42,255 nucleotides of DNA, from positions 1 through 42,255 of the forward strand of contig JAAYOC010000012.1 of the NCBI GenBank assembly GCA_012520505.1, in the 5' to 3' direction. Under the pieces are notes generated by a model. The model saw only the letters and a list, made by a program, of their open reading frames with translations, was not told the DNA's origin and did not search any database. Below, one piece after another: positions 1 through 7,259 of the stretch. The position numbers and the translations under genes are program-made. Source of the DNA: Oscillospiraceae bacterium. GTDB taxonomy: Bacteria > Bacillota > Clostridia > Oscillospirales > Acutalibacteraceae. Numbering within the stretch: position 1 is the first letter of the stretch; each line of letters opens with the position of its first letter.

Positions 1-66
<66 letters not shown>

Positions 67-79
67 TTTTTATGCATAT

Positions 80-156
80 GCGCTGATAGCTCAGTAGGAT
101 AGAGCATCTGCCTTCTAAGCAGAGGGCCGGGGGTTCGAGTCCCTCTCAGCGTGCCA
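80..156 (+). tRNA. tRNA-Arg (TCT)
   Basis: The acceptor stem GCGCTGA pairs with TCAGCGT. The anticodon loop CTTCTAA reads TCT (arginine, AGA codons). T-arm GTTCGAGTCC and encoded CCA at 154-156. Complete, 77 nt. Confidence 0.94.
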
Positions 157-160
157 GCGT

Positions 161-238
161 GGTGGGTGTAGCTTAGTTGGTTAAAGCGCCAGTTTGTGGC
201 ACTGGAGAGCGTGGGTTCGAATCCCATCATCCACCCCA
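161..238 (+). tRNA. tRNA-His (GTG)
   Basis: Anticodon GTG lies in loop TTGTGGC. An extra 5' G at 161 faces discriminator C235, the histidine identity pair. The acceptor GTGGGTG pairs with CATCCAC and CCA is encoded at 236-238. Confidence 0.94.
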
Positions 239-261
239 CTTTTTTAAATTACCCATAACGA

Positions 262-336
262 TGGGGTGTAGCCAAGCGGTAAGGCAACGGACTTTGACTC
301 CGTCATTCGCGCGTTCGAACCGCGCCATCCCAGCCA
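262..336 (+). tRNA. tRNA-Gln (TTG)
   Basis: Anticodon loop CTTTGAC reads TTG (glutamine). The acceptor TGGGGTG pairs with CATCCCA, with T-arm GTTCGAACC and encoded CCA at 334-336. Last gene of the tRNA array. Confidence 0.93.
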
Positions 337-396
337 GCAATAAGTCCTTCCGCTTTAAAACGGAAGGACTTATTGCCTTCCGTATATTTTTTAATA
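337..396 (+). terminator. Long hairpin terminator after the tRNA array
   Basis: A perfect 16-bp inverted repeat (337-352 with 361-376, 8-nt loop) starts directly after the CCA of tRNA-Gln and is followed by a T-rich stretch near 386-392. The arms carry AAGTCCTTCCG and CGGAAGGACTT. It plausibly ends the tRNA transcript and helps release the 3' end. Confidence 0.75.
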
Positions 397-425
397 TTGA
401 CAATATGCAGGAATATGTATAAAAT
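397..425 (+). promoter_or_regulatory. Promoter of the trpB T-box leader
   Basis: TTGACA (397-402), a 17-bp spacer and TAAAAT (420-425) form a near-consensus housekeeping-sigma promoter. The start of transcription would fall about 432, just before the first T-box stem. Confidence 0.75.
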
Positions 426-435
426 ACTCTCATAA

Positions 436-680
436 ACCGTTGAAGAAGAGTGAGTAGGTAAAAAGCACTTCATCAAAGAGAGCTGCGGGCGGTGGAATCG
501 TGGCATGAATCTTTTAACTGAATGGACTTCTAAGGGCAATCAGAAAGGTTAAACCGAGTATGTGCGACGGAGTAGTTCACCGTAAGAGGAACTCGCGTAT
601 GTTAGTACGTTGAGGAAATACAGGTATAATAATATCCTGTCCCAGCAGTACCAACTTACTGTGGGACAGGCTTTTTTCTT
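436..680 (+). promoter_or_regulatory. T-box-like leader with Trp (UGG) specifier
   Basis: The region has stem I hallmarks in order: GAAGAAGAGTGAGTAGG at the base, the AGAGAGCTGCGGG segment, then GAATGGACTTCT, where the codon UGG (523-525) is followed by A as in T-box specifier loops. CTTCT after it pairs back to AGAAG near 444. A stem III-like hairpin and mutually exclusive antiterminator (ACAGG 620-624 with CCTGT 636-640) and terminator helices follow. The expected tRNA-end-binding UGGN bulge is not evident: the antiterminator loop reads TATAATAATA. Uncharged tRNA-Trp should raise trpB expression (family knowledge; readout inferred). Confidence 0.75.
636..677 (+). terminator. Regulated terminator of the T-box leader
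   Basis: CCTGTCCCAGCAGTA (636-650) pairs with TACTGTGGGACAGG (657-670) with one bulged base, followed by CTTTTTTC. The 5' arm is shared with the upstream antiterminator helix, as expected for a T-box switch. Confidence 0.85.
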
Positions 681-712
681 GTCCCAAATCTAAATGAAAA
701 GGAGACAAAACA

Positions 713-1927
713 ATGGCAGAAAAATTTGATTTCACAAACTATTTTAAAACTCATCCTGATGAAGACGGCTTCTTTGGTCCTTATGGCGGTGCATATGTAT
801 CTCCGGAACTTAAGAAAACAATGCAGGAAATTACAGACGCTTATTTTACTATCTGTAAGTCTTCAAAGTTCATAGCTGAACTTCGTGAAATTAGAAAGAA
901 TTTCCAGGGTAGACCAACACCGATTACTTATCTTGAAAATCTTTCTAAATCACTTGGCAACTCACAAATCTATGTTAAAAGAGAAGATTTAAATCACTCG
1001 GGTGCACATAAACTTAACCATTGTATGGGTGAGGCACTTCTTGCTAAATACATGGGTAAAAGTAAGGTTATCGCTGAAACAGGTGCCGGTCAACACGGTG
1101 TTGCTCTTGCAACAGCAGCTGCACACTTTGGTCTTGAATGTGATATTTACATGGGCTCAGTCGATATCAAAAAGCAGGCACCAAACGTAGCAAGAATGAA
1201 AATTCTCGGTGCAAATGTTATTGAGGTAACAGACGGTCTTCAAACTTTAAAGGAAGCGGTTGATGCAGCATTTACCGCATATACGAAGGAATATAAAGAT
1301 TGTATCTATTGTATAGGTTCAGTTGTTGGACCTCATCCGTTCCCAATGATAGTGCGTGACTTTCAGGCAGTCGTGGGCATTGAATCCAGAGAACAATTCC
1401 TTGATATGACAGGCGAGCTTCCTGATGCAGTAGTTGCATGTGTCGGAGGTGGCTCAAACTCAGCCGGCATGTTTGCAGGTTTCCTTGATGACCCGGTTAA
1501 ACTATACGGCGTTGAACCACTTGGTCGTGGAACGACTCTCGGAGACCATGCAGCAAGTCTTACATATGGTGAAGAGGGTGTAATGCACGGCTTTAACAGT
1601 ATTATGTTAAAAGGTGATGATAATGAGCCGGCACCGGTATATTCGGTGGCTTCCGGTCTTGACTATCCATCTTCGGGTCCTGAACATGCTTTCTGGAAAT
1701 CTATTGACCGTATTACATACGATGTAATAGATGACGAAGCTGCAATTGATGCTTTCTTTGAACTTTCAAAGAAGGAAGGTATTATTCCGGCTCTTGAGAG
1801 TGCACATGCTGTTGCATATGCAATGAAACTTGCAAAGGAACAAAGTCATGGTTCTATTCTTGTAAACCTTTCAGGACGTGGTGACAAGGACATGGATTAC
1901 GTCCTTGAAACATACGGACTTAGATAA
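713..1927 (+). CDS. trpB: Tryptophan synthase beta chain
   Basis: PLP enzyme that condenses indole and L-serine to tryptophan in the cytoplasm, normally in an alpha2beta2 complex with TrpA. The 404-residue length is normal for the canonical TrpB1 class. Visible motifs: GRPTP (66-70), HSGAHKLNH with the PLP lysine K100, the phosphate-binding VGGGSNS, and the C-terminal SGRGDKD. The start is supported by AAAAGGAGA upstream of ATG. No trpA or other trp gene adjoins it; it is a single-gene unit behind a Trp T-box leader and is followed by a terminator at 2053. It may work with a TrpA encoded elsewhere or salvage indole (inference). Confidence 0.96.
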   Translation: MAEKFDFTNYFKTHPDEDGFFGPYGGAYVSPELKKTMQEITDAYFTICKSSKFIAELREIRKNFQGRPTPITYLENLSKSLGNSQIYVKREDLNHSGAHKLNHCMGEALLAKYMGKSKVIAETGAGQHGVALATAAAHFGLECDIYMGSVDIKKQAPNVARMKILGANVIEVTDGLQTLKEAVDAAFTAYTKEYKDCIYCIGSVVGPHPFPMIVRDFQAVVGIESREQFLDMTGELPDAVVACVGGGSNSAGMFAGFLDDPVKLYGVEPLGRGTTLGDHAASLTYGEEGVMHGFNSIMLKGDDNEPAPVYSVASGLDYPSSGPEHAFWKSIDRITYDVIDDEAAIDAFFELSKKEGIIPALESAHAVAYAMKLAKEQSHGSILVNLSGRGDKDMDYVLETYGLR

Positions 1928-2052
1928 AATTGCGAATTTGAATAAACTAAGGAAAATAAGAAAAATAGTAAAATCAAACTGATTTATAAAAATCAAATAA
2001 TCCAGAAAAGATTAATATTTACAAAATTTAGATATTTAGATAAGATTAACAA

Positions 2053-2088
2053 AAGAGTGGGCATTCACTGCCCACTCTTATATTTTTT
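2053..2088 (+). terminator. Intrinsic terminator after trpB
   Basis: An 11-bp perfect stem (AAGAGTGGGCA, 2053-2063, with TGCCCACTCTT, 2069-2079) with a 5-nt loop is followed by ATATTTTTT. Confidence 0.9.
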
Positions 2089-2153
2089 GCATAAAAAGTG
2101 AAAATAATGCATAAAATGCTTGATTATGCAAGAAAAATGTATTATTATACATT
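2088..2153 (+). promoter_or_regulatory. ARG-box operator cluster upstream of argC
   Basis: A perfect 18-bp palindrome (AATGTAT-TATT-ATACATT, 2136-2153) matches the ArgR/AhrC ARG-box layout. Upstream are two direct TGCATAA half-sites (2088 and 2108, exactly 20 bp apart) and an inverted TTATGCA (2124-2130). The array ends 21 bp before the argC ATG, so it covers the likely promoter. Arginine-dependent repression by an ArgR homologue is the expected effect (family knowledge). No argR is in the window. Confidence 0.75.
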
Positions 2154-2174
2154 CATGTTGAATGGAGATGTATT

Positions 2175-3098
2175 ATGAAACGGAAGATTTTTATTGATGG
2201 ACAAGAAGGTACAACAGGTCTTCAGATATTTGACAGGCTCAGTGTTAGGGATGACATTGAGCTACTAATTATTGACGAAGTAAAGAGAAAAGACCCAGAT
2301 GCTCGAAAGACTCTAATGGATGAAGCGGACTTAGTATTTCTTTGTCTTCCTGACCATGCTGCAATTGAAGCGGTAAAGTTAATTGAAACTGCCAAAATCA
2401 TCGATGCATCAACTGCTCATAGAATAAACGAAGACTGGGTGTATGGTTTTTCTGAGCTTTCAGACCAGCATAAAGAAAGAATAATAAAAGCAAAAAAACT
2501 TGCAAATCCCGGGTGCCATTCAACAGGTGTTATTTCAATCCTTTATCCATTAATAAAGCTTGGAATTATCAGTAAAGAAGGTCTTTACTCAGCAATTTCT
2601 CTCACCGGATATTCCGGTGGTGGAAAGAAAATGATTGCGGACTATAAGGAAAACGCTGAAAATCTTATGAGTCCAAGACAATATGGATTGTCACAAAATC
2701 ATAAACATATTCCGGAAATTCAAAAAATATGTGATTTGGCTGTAACACCGATTTTTATCCCAATAGTAGACGACTTTTATAAGGGAATGCAGACATCTGT
2801 TCCACTTCATAAGGAACAGACAAACGGTTTCACAGCACAGCAAATTTGCGACCAGCTTTATGATTATTATAAAAACACAAAACTCATATCAGTAAACCCA
2901 AAAGTACAGACCGAAGGAATGCTTGCAACAGACACTTTTAAAAGTAAAGATACACTTGAAATCACAGTATCAGGTAATGACGACAGAATAGTTATTACAG
3001 CAAGATTTGACAACCTCGGTAAAGGTGCTTCCGGTGCAGCAGTTCAAAACATGAACTTAATGCTCGGTTTCGATGAAACAAAAGGACTTAACATATAA
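2175..3098 (+). CDS. argC: N-acetyl-gamma-glutamyl-phosphate reductase
   Basis: Reduces N-acetylglutamyl phosphate to the semialdehyde with NADPH, the third step of ornithine/arginine synthesis. The short 307-residue form (type 2 ArgC) is indicated by the N-terminal IFIDGQEGTTGLQI nucleotide-binding segment and the catalytic cysteine C114 in NPGCHSTG. The ATG is preceded by GGAG at 2164-2167. It is the first gene of argC-argJ-argB-argD and lies directly downstream of the ARG-box cluster. The ~100-bp gap to argJ is A-rich and holds no gene. Confidence 0.95.
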   Translation: MKRKIFIDGQEGTTGLQIFDRLSVRDDIELLIIDEVKRKDPDARKTLMDEADLVFLCLPDHAAIEAVKLIETAKIIDASTAHRINEDWVYGFSELSDQHKERIIKAKKLANPGCHSTGVISILYPLIKLGIISKEGLYSAISLTGYSGGGKKMIADYKENAENLMSPRQYGLSQNHKHIPEIQKICDLAVTPIFIPIVDDFYKGMQTSVPLHKEQTNGFTAQQICDQLYDYYKNTKLISVNPKVQTEGMLATDTFKSKDTLEITVSGNDDRIVITARFDNLGKGASGAAVQNMNLMLGFDETKGLNI

Positions 3099-3197
3099 AG
3101 TACATAAAAGTTATAAGGACCTAAGAAACGTAGAAAATATGGAACATGGAAAAATAAGTATAAAACAATAAAAGGATTAAAATAAAAGGATCAAAAT

Positions 3198-4427
3198 ATG
3201 AAAATAATAAATGGCGGTATTTGTGCCGCAAAAGGATTTAAAGCAAGCGGAATGTATTGTGGTATCAAGGAACAGCCCGAAGGCAACCATAAAAACGACA
3301 TCTGCCTTTTTGTTAGCGATGTAGTTTGTAACACAGCTGCAGTATACACTCAAAACAAAGTTAAAGGAGCTCCAATAGTTGTAACAAAGGCGAACCTTAA
3401 AGCATCAAATAACAAGTCAATTGCAGTAATTGCAAACTCAAAGAATGCAAATACCTGTAATTTTGATGGTGAAGAAAAAGCGAATAAAATGTGTGAACTT
3501 GTAGCAACAAAGCTTGGTGTGCCAAAAGAACAGGTAATTGTTGCATCTACCGGTGTAATCGGACAGATTCTTCCAATTGAACCAATTGAAAGGGCTGTTC
3601 CACAATTAGTTAGAGAATTAGATTACAATAAAAACCTTGAAGCAGCTATAGCCATTATGACAACAGATACTGTAAAGAAAGAATATGCAGTAGAGTTTGA
3701 GATTAAAGGAACAACTTGCAAACTCGGTGGTATGGCAAAAGGTTCAGGTATGATTCACCCGAACATGGCTACAACTCTAAACTTCATAACCACTGACTGT
3801 AAGGTTTCAAGTGAACTTCTTCAAAAGGCTCTAAACGATGTTGTTAAAGTAACATACAACTGTCTCTCAATAGATGGTGATACCTCAACAAACGATATGG
3901 TAAGTCTTATGGCAAATGGACTTGCAAAAAACGAAGAAATTACTGAAGAGAACGAGGGATACATCGCCTTTAAGGAAGCACTTTTCGAAGTAATGGCGAA
4001 CCTCACAAGAATGCTCGCTAAAGATGGTGAGGGTGCAACAAAACTACTTGAATGCGTTACCAGCGGTGCACCTGACCTTGATACTGCAATCATTGTAGCT
4101 AAAAGCATCATTTGCTCGTCACTCTTTAAATCTGCAATGTTCGGTGAAGATGCAAACTGGGGTCGCGTACTCTGCGCAATAGGTTACGCAGACGCAGATT
4201 TTGACATAACCAAAGTAGATGTAAGTTTCAAGAGCGAAAAAGGTGAAGTAGAGGTTTGTAAAGACGGCTCAGGCATTCCTTTTTTAGAGGAAAAGGCGAC
4301 AGAAGTTCTTTCAGCTGACGAAATTTTTATCCTTGTAAATTTAAACGCAGGTGAGGCGAAAGCTACTGCTTGGGGCTGCGACCTTACCTATGACTATGTA
4401 AAGATAAATGGAGATTATAGGACATGA
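3198..4427 (+). CDS. argJ: Bifunctional glutamate N-acetyltransferase / ornithine acetyltransferase
   Basis: Transfers the acetyl group from N-acetylornithine to glutamate, recycling acetyl in the cyclic arginine pathway; some members also use acetyl-CoA. The precursor self-cleaves between Ala and Thr; the motif is seen here as GMIHPNMATTL, putting the new nucleophile at T192. Other conserved segments are ASTGVIGQ and AMFGEDANWGR. The 409-residue length is typical. The stop overlaps the argB start (ATGA), so the two are translationally coupled. No argA-type synthase is seen, which fits the cyclic pathway. Confidence 0.96.
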   Translation: MKIINGGICAAKGFKASGMYCGIKEQPEGNHKNDICLFVSDVVCNTAAVYTQNKVKGAPIVVTKANLKASNNKSIAVIANSKNANTCNFDGEEKANKMCELVATKLGVPKEQVIVASTGVIGQILPIEPIERAVPQLVRELDYNKNLEAAIAIMTTDTVKKEYAVEFEIKGTTCKLGGMAKGSGMIHPNMATTLNFITTDCKVSSELLQKALNDVVKVTYNCLSIDGDTSTNDMVSLMANGLAKNEEITEENEGYIAFKEALFEVMANLTRMLAKDGEGATKLLECVTSGAPDLDTAIIVAKSIICSSLFKSAMFGEDANWGRVLCAIGYADADFDITKVDVSFKSEKGEVEVCKDGSGIPFLEEKATEVLSADEIFILVNLNAGEAKATAWGCDLTYDYVKINGDYRT

Positions 4428-5290
4428 ACATGACACCGGAAAACAGGGCACAGGCTCTCGTAGAAGCTCTTCCATATATTCAAAAGTTTTATGGAAAGAC
4501 AATCGTAATTAAATATGGCGGAAACGCAATGATTGAAGAGGATATCATAGATGCTGCAATATCCGATGTTGTGCTTTTATCGCTCGTTGGAATTCGTGTA
4601 GTTTTGGTACATGGCGGAGGTCCTGAAATTGCTAAAATGCTTGAAAAGACAGGTAAAGAAAGCAAATTCATAAATGGACTTCGTTACACAGATAAGGAAA
4701 CCATGGATGTTGTACAGATGGTTCTTTGCGGTAAAATCAATAAAAACATTGTGTCGATGATTAACAAAACAGGAGGCCGTGCTGTAGGAGTTTCCGGTCT
4801 TGATGATAATCTGCTTTGTGCAACTAAACTTTTATCACCTGATGGTGAGGATTTAGGTTTTGTCGGCGATGTGCAAAAGGTTAATCCGGCAATTCTTGAA
4901 AATTCACTTAAAAAGGGTCTAATTCCGGTTGTATCAACAGTTGCATCCGGAATTGATGACAATAATACATATAACATCAATGCGGATACGGCAGCTGCTA
5001 AAATCGCAATAGCTTTGGGTGCTGAAAAGCTTATCCTTATGACAAACACCCGTGGCGTTCTAATGGACCAAAACAACGAAGATACTTTAATTCCAGTAAT
5101 CAAACTATCAGAAATTGCAGATCTTAAACAATCAGGAATAATTGCAGGTGGTATGATGCCAAAAATCGACTGCTGTGTAGATGCAGTAGAAAACGGAGTA
5201 AAACGTACCCATATCCTTGACGGACGTATCCCACACGCCATCCTTATTGAGATACTCTCACACGCAGGTATCGGAACAATGATTTTGTAG
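4424..5290 (+). CDS. argB: Acetylglutamate kinase
   Basis: Phosphorylates N-acetylglutamate with ATP, the second pathway step and the usual point of arginine feedback inhibition. Recognised by the amino-acid-kinase signatures VIKYGGNAM near residue 30, LVHGGGPEI, and the NINADTAAAKIA segment. It is 288 residues. The first ATG overlaps the argJ stop by 4 nt; a second ATG two codons later is also possible. Both give a normal N-terminus with a helical extension before the kinase fold. Confidence 0.95.
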   Translation: MNMTPENRAQALVEALPYIQKFYGKTIVIKYGGNAMIEEDIIDAAISDVVLLSLVGIRVVLVHGGGPEIAKMLEKTGKESKFINGLRYTDKETMDVVQMVLCGKINKNIVSMINKTGGRAVGVSGLDDNLLCATKLLSPDGEDLGFVGDVQKVNPAILENSLKKGLIPVVSTVASGIDDNNTYNINADTAAAKIAIALGAEKLILMTNTRGVLMDQNNEDTLIPVIKLSEIADLKQSGIIAGGMMPKIDCCVDAVENGVKRTHILDGRIPHAILIEILSHAGIGTMIL

Positions 5291-5364
5291 AAAACAAGTA
5301 AAACATACAAAAAGTAGAACACAAAAATATATAAATAATAGGAATTAGTTTAGTAGGTGCAAAA

Positions 5365-6543
5365 ATGACATTTGAAGAACTCAAAAAACTAAATAGCGAG
5401 CACATTCTTGGCACCTATGCCAGGAACGATGTTGCAATTATTGAAGGTAACGGTGCAACGGTTAAAGATATTAGTGGTAAAGAATACATTGACTTCACCA
5501 GTGGCATAGGTGTATGCTCGCTCGGCTACGGCAACAAAAATATAGCTAACGCAATATACAACCAAGCTCTCAAACTCACACATATATCAAACCTTTATTA
5601 CACTGAACCCTGCGCCTTACTCGCAGAAAAACTCTGCACCAAGGCTCCTGAAATGAAAAAAGTTTTCTTTTCAAATTCCGGTGCAGAAGCAAATGAGGGT
5701 ATGATTAAAACTGCCAGAAAATACAGTTTCGATAAATACAAAGAGGGTAGAAGCACCATCATCACACTCAAAAACTCTTTTCATGGCAGAACCATAACAA
5801 CCCTCAAAGCAACAGGACAAGATACCTTCCATAACTTCTTCCACCCATTCACCGAAGGCTTCAAATACGTAGAAGCAGAGAATTTGGAAGAACTACAAAA
5901 CAACCTCACCCCAGACGTTTGCGGCATAATGCTTGAACTCATTCAAGGCGAGGGTGGAGTAAACGTCTTAACAAAGGAATACATTAAAGAAATAAATAAA
6001 CTCTGCAAAGAAAAAGACATTCTTCTTTTAATAGATGAAGTCCAAACAGGAATAGGTAGAACAGGCACTTTCTTTGCATACCAACAATATGACATAACCC
6101 CAGACATTCTAACCTTTGCAAAGGGAATAGCAGGAGGACTCCCACTCGGTGGCTTCATGGTCTCCACTAAATGCGAAAACACAATGCCAGCCGGCTCACA
6201 CGGTTCAACCTTCGGTGGCAACCCTGTCTCATCAGCAGCTGCCAACGTTGTACTAGACACCCTAACAGACGACTTCTTAAAAGAAATAAAAAACAAAGGC
6301 AACTACCTAAAAGAAGAACTACAACAACTTAACTCACCAAACATAAAAGAAATACGTGGAAAAGGCTTAATGCTAGGCATAGAACTTCAAAACAAAGAAA
6401 ACAAAGAAGTCCTAAAAGAAGCACAACAAAAAGGACTCCTCATCCTCACAGCAGAATCCAATGTCATCCGCCTCCTACCACCACTAACAATAACCAAACA
6501 AGAACTAAACAAAGGTATTAAAATTCTAAAAGAACTGATATAA
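5365..6543 (+). CDS. argD: Acetylornithine aminotransferase
   Basis: Class III PLP aminotransferase that converts N-acetylglutamate semialdehyde to N-acetylornithine with glutamate as amino donor. Motifs: FSNSGAEANE, SFHGRT, LLIDEVQTGIGRTG, and the PLP lysine K253 in FAKGIAGGLPLGG. It is 392 residues, full length. Last gene of the arg cluster; argF, argG and argH are not in the window. The 3' half has unusual composition, strongly depleted of G on the coding strand and rich in C-ending codons, compared with argC-argJ-argB. Confidence 0.94.
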   Translation: MTFEELKKLNSEHILGTYARNDVAIIEGNGATVKDISGKEYIDFTSGIGVCSLGYGNKNIANAIYNQALKLTHISNLYYTEPCALLAEKLCTKAPEMKKVFFSNSGAEANEGMIKTARKYSFDKYKEGRSTIITLKNSFHGRTITTLKATGQDTFHNFFHPFTEGFKYVEAENLEELQNNLTPDVCGIMLELIQGEGGVNVLTKEYIKEINKLCKEKDILLLIDEVQTGIGRTGTFFAYQQYDITPDILTFAKGIAGGLPLGGFMVSTKCENTMPAGSHGSTFGGNPVSSAAANVVLDTLTDDFLKEIKNKGNYLKEELQQLNSPNIKEIRGKGLMLGIELQNKENKEVLKEAQQKGLLILTAESNVIRLLPPLTITKQELNKGIKILKELI

Positions 6544-6593
6544 CTAAGTACCAACTAACTAACCAAACAACCAATAAAATAAACCTAATCAAC

Positions 6594-6623
6594 AAAAGCG
6601 TCGCATTGCGACGCTTTTTAACA
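6594..6623 (+). terminator. Intrinsic terminator after argD
   Basis: An 11-bp stem AAAAGCGTCGC (6594-6604) and GCGACGCTTTT (6608-6618) with an ATT loop ends in a T run. It marks the end of the arg operon and the left edge of the accessory island. Confidence 0.9.
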
Positions 6624-7259
6624 TATCAGCAATATTTTCACCTTTAAAACTAGCTAAGTTTATAGTAAAATAAATAAATATATATGAAATTCATTTTCGT
6701 AAAAAATGAAATTTAAATTTGAATTTGAATTGCACTTTAATTACACAGTTGAGTTTAAAGGTAAATGATTAATGTTCGTGGATAAAAAAATGGTTTGTGT
6801 AAGTCTGAAAATTTTGTTACCTGCAGACTCAAAGCATACATCAAACTAATGCTGTATACGGGTATTTACTCTTATAGTTCTGTGTTATGCATATAAGCAG
6901 ATTTAAAACGGTAGAGGTAGAAATCTTAAAAGATAGACCTCTTTGTAGTGGTTGAGTTGTGCTCCTTGAAATATCTTTACCGTAAGGTGTGTACTTTGTT
7001 TTTCTAAATAAGTATAATATAACTATCTCTTGAATCTTTAAAAGGATATCCAGTTGACAAAAAATTTTGTTCAGCTGAGAATATTATATATTTTTTGAAT
7101 GTTATATTCTAACTAAAATTAGAAAAAGCGTTTAACCTCCGTGGTTAAAATAAAAATAGAAAACTTAATATAAATTTTAAAAATAATGGTGAGCCTGAAA
7201 GTAAATGAAAGATTAAATGTGAGTGCTGTGTAAGATTATCATAAGAAGGAGGTCGGCAT
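6624..7259 (+). other. Long untranslated region before the ssp operon
   Basis: About 640 bp without a convincing gene. It holds two small hairpins (AGAGGT 6913-6918 with ACCTCT 6937-6942, inner ATCT/AGAT; and TTTAACC 7131-7137 with GGTTAAA 7143-7149) and a candidate promoter near 7054. The length and hairpins suggest a leader or the scar of a lost gene; neither can be shown. Confidence 0.5.
7051..7082 (+). promoter_or_regulatory. Candidate promoter and dyad for the ssp operon
   Basis: TTGACA at 7054-7059 with a weak GAGAAT (7077-7082) at 17-bp spacing. The -35 sits in an imperfect 27-bp dyad (7051-7077; CAG.TGA..AAAA / TTTT..TCA.CTG). It would give a ~170-nt leader before the first gene. The -10 match is poor, so this is tentative. 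Confidence 0.35.

Noticed and set aside
625-650. Promoter inside the T-box antiterminator (TTAGTA/TATAAT)
   Set aside because: As a promoter it would start transcription right at the terminator hairpin; kept only as a remark on the odd loop.
4684-5322. 212-codon open frame on the minus strand over argB
   Set aside because: Shadow of argB; low-complexity S/I-rich product, no ribosome site, and argB is certain.
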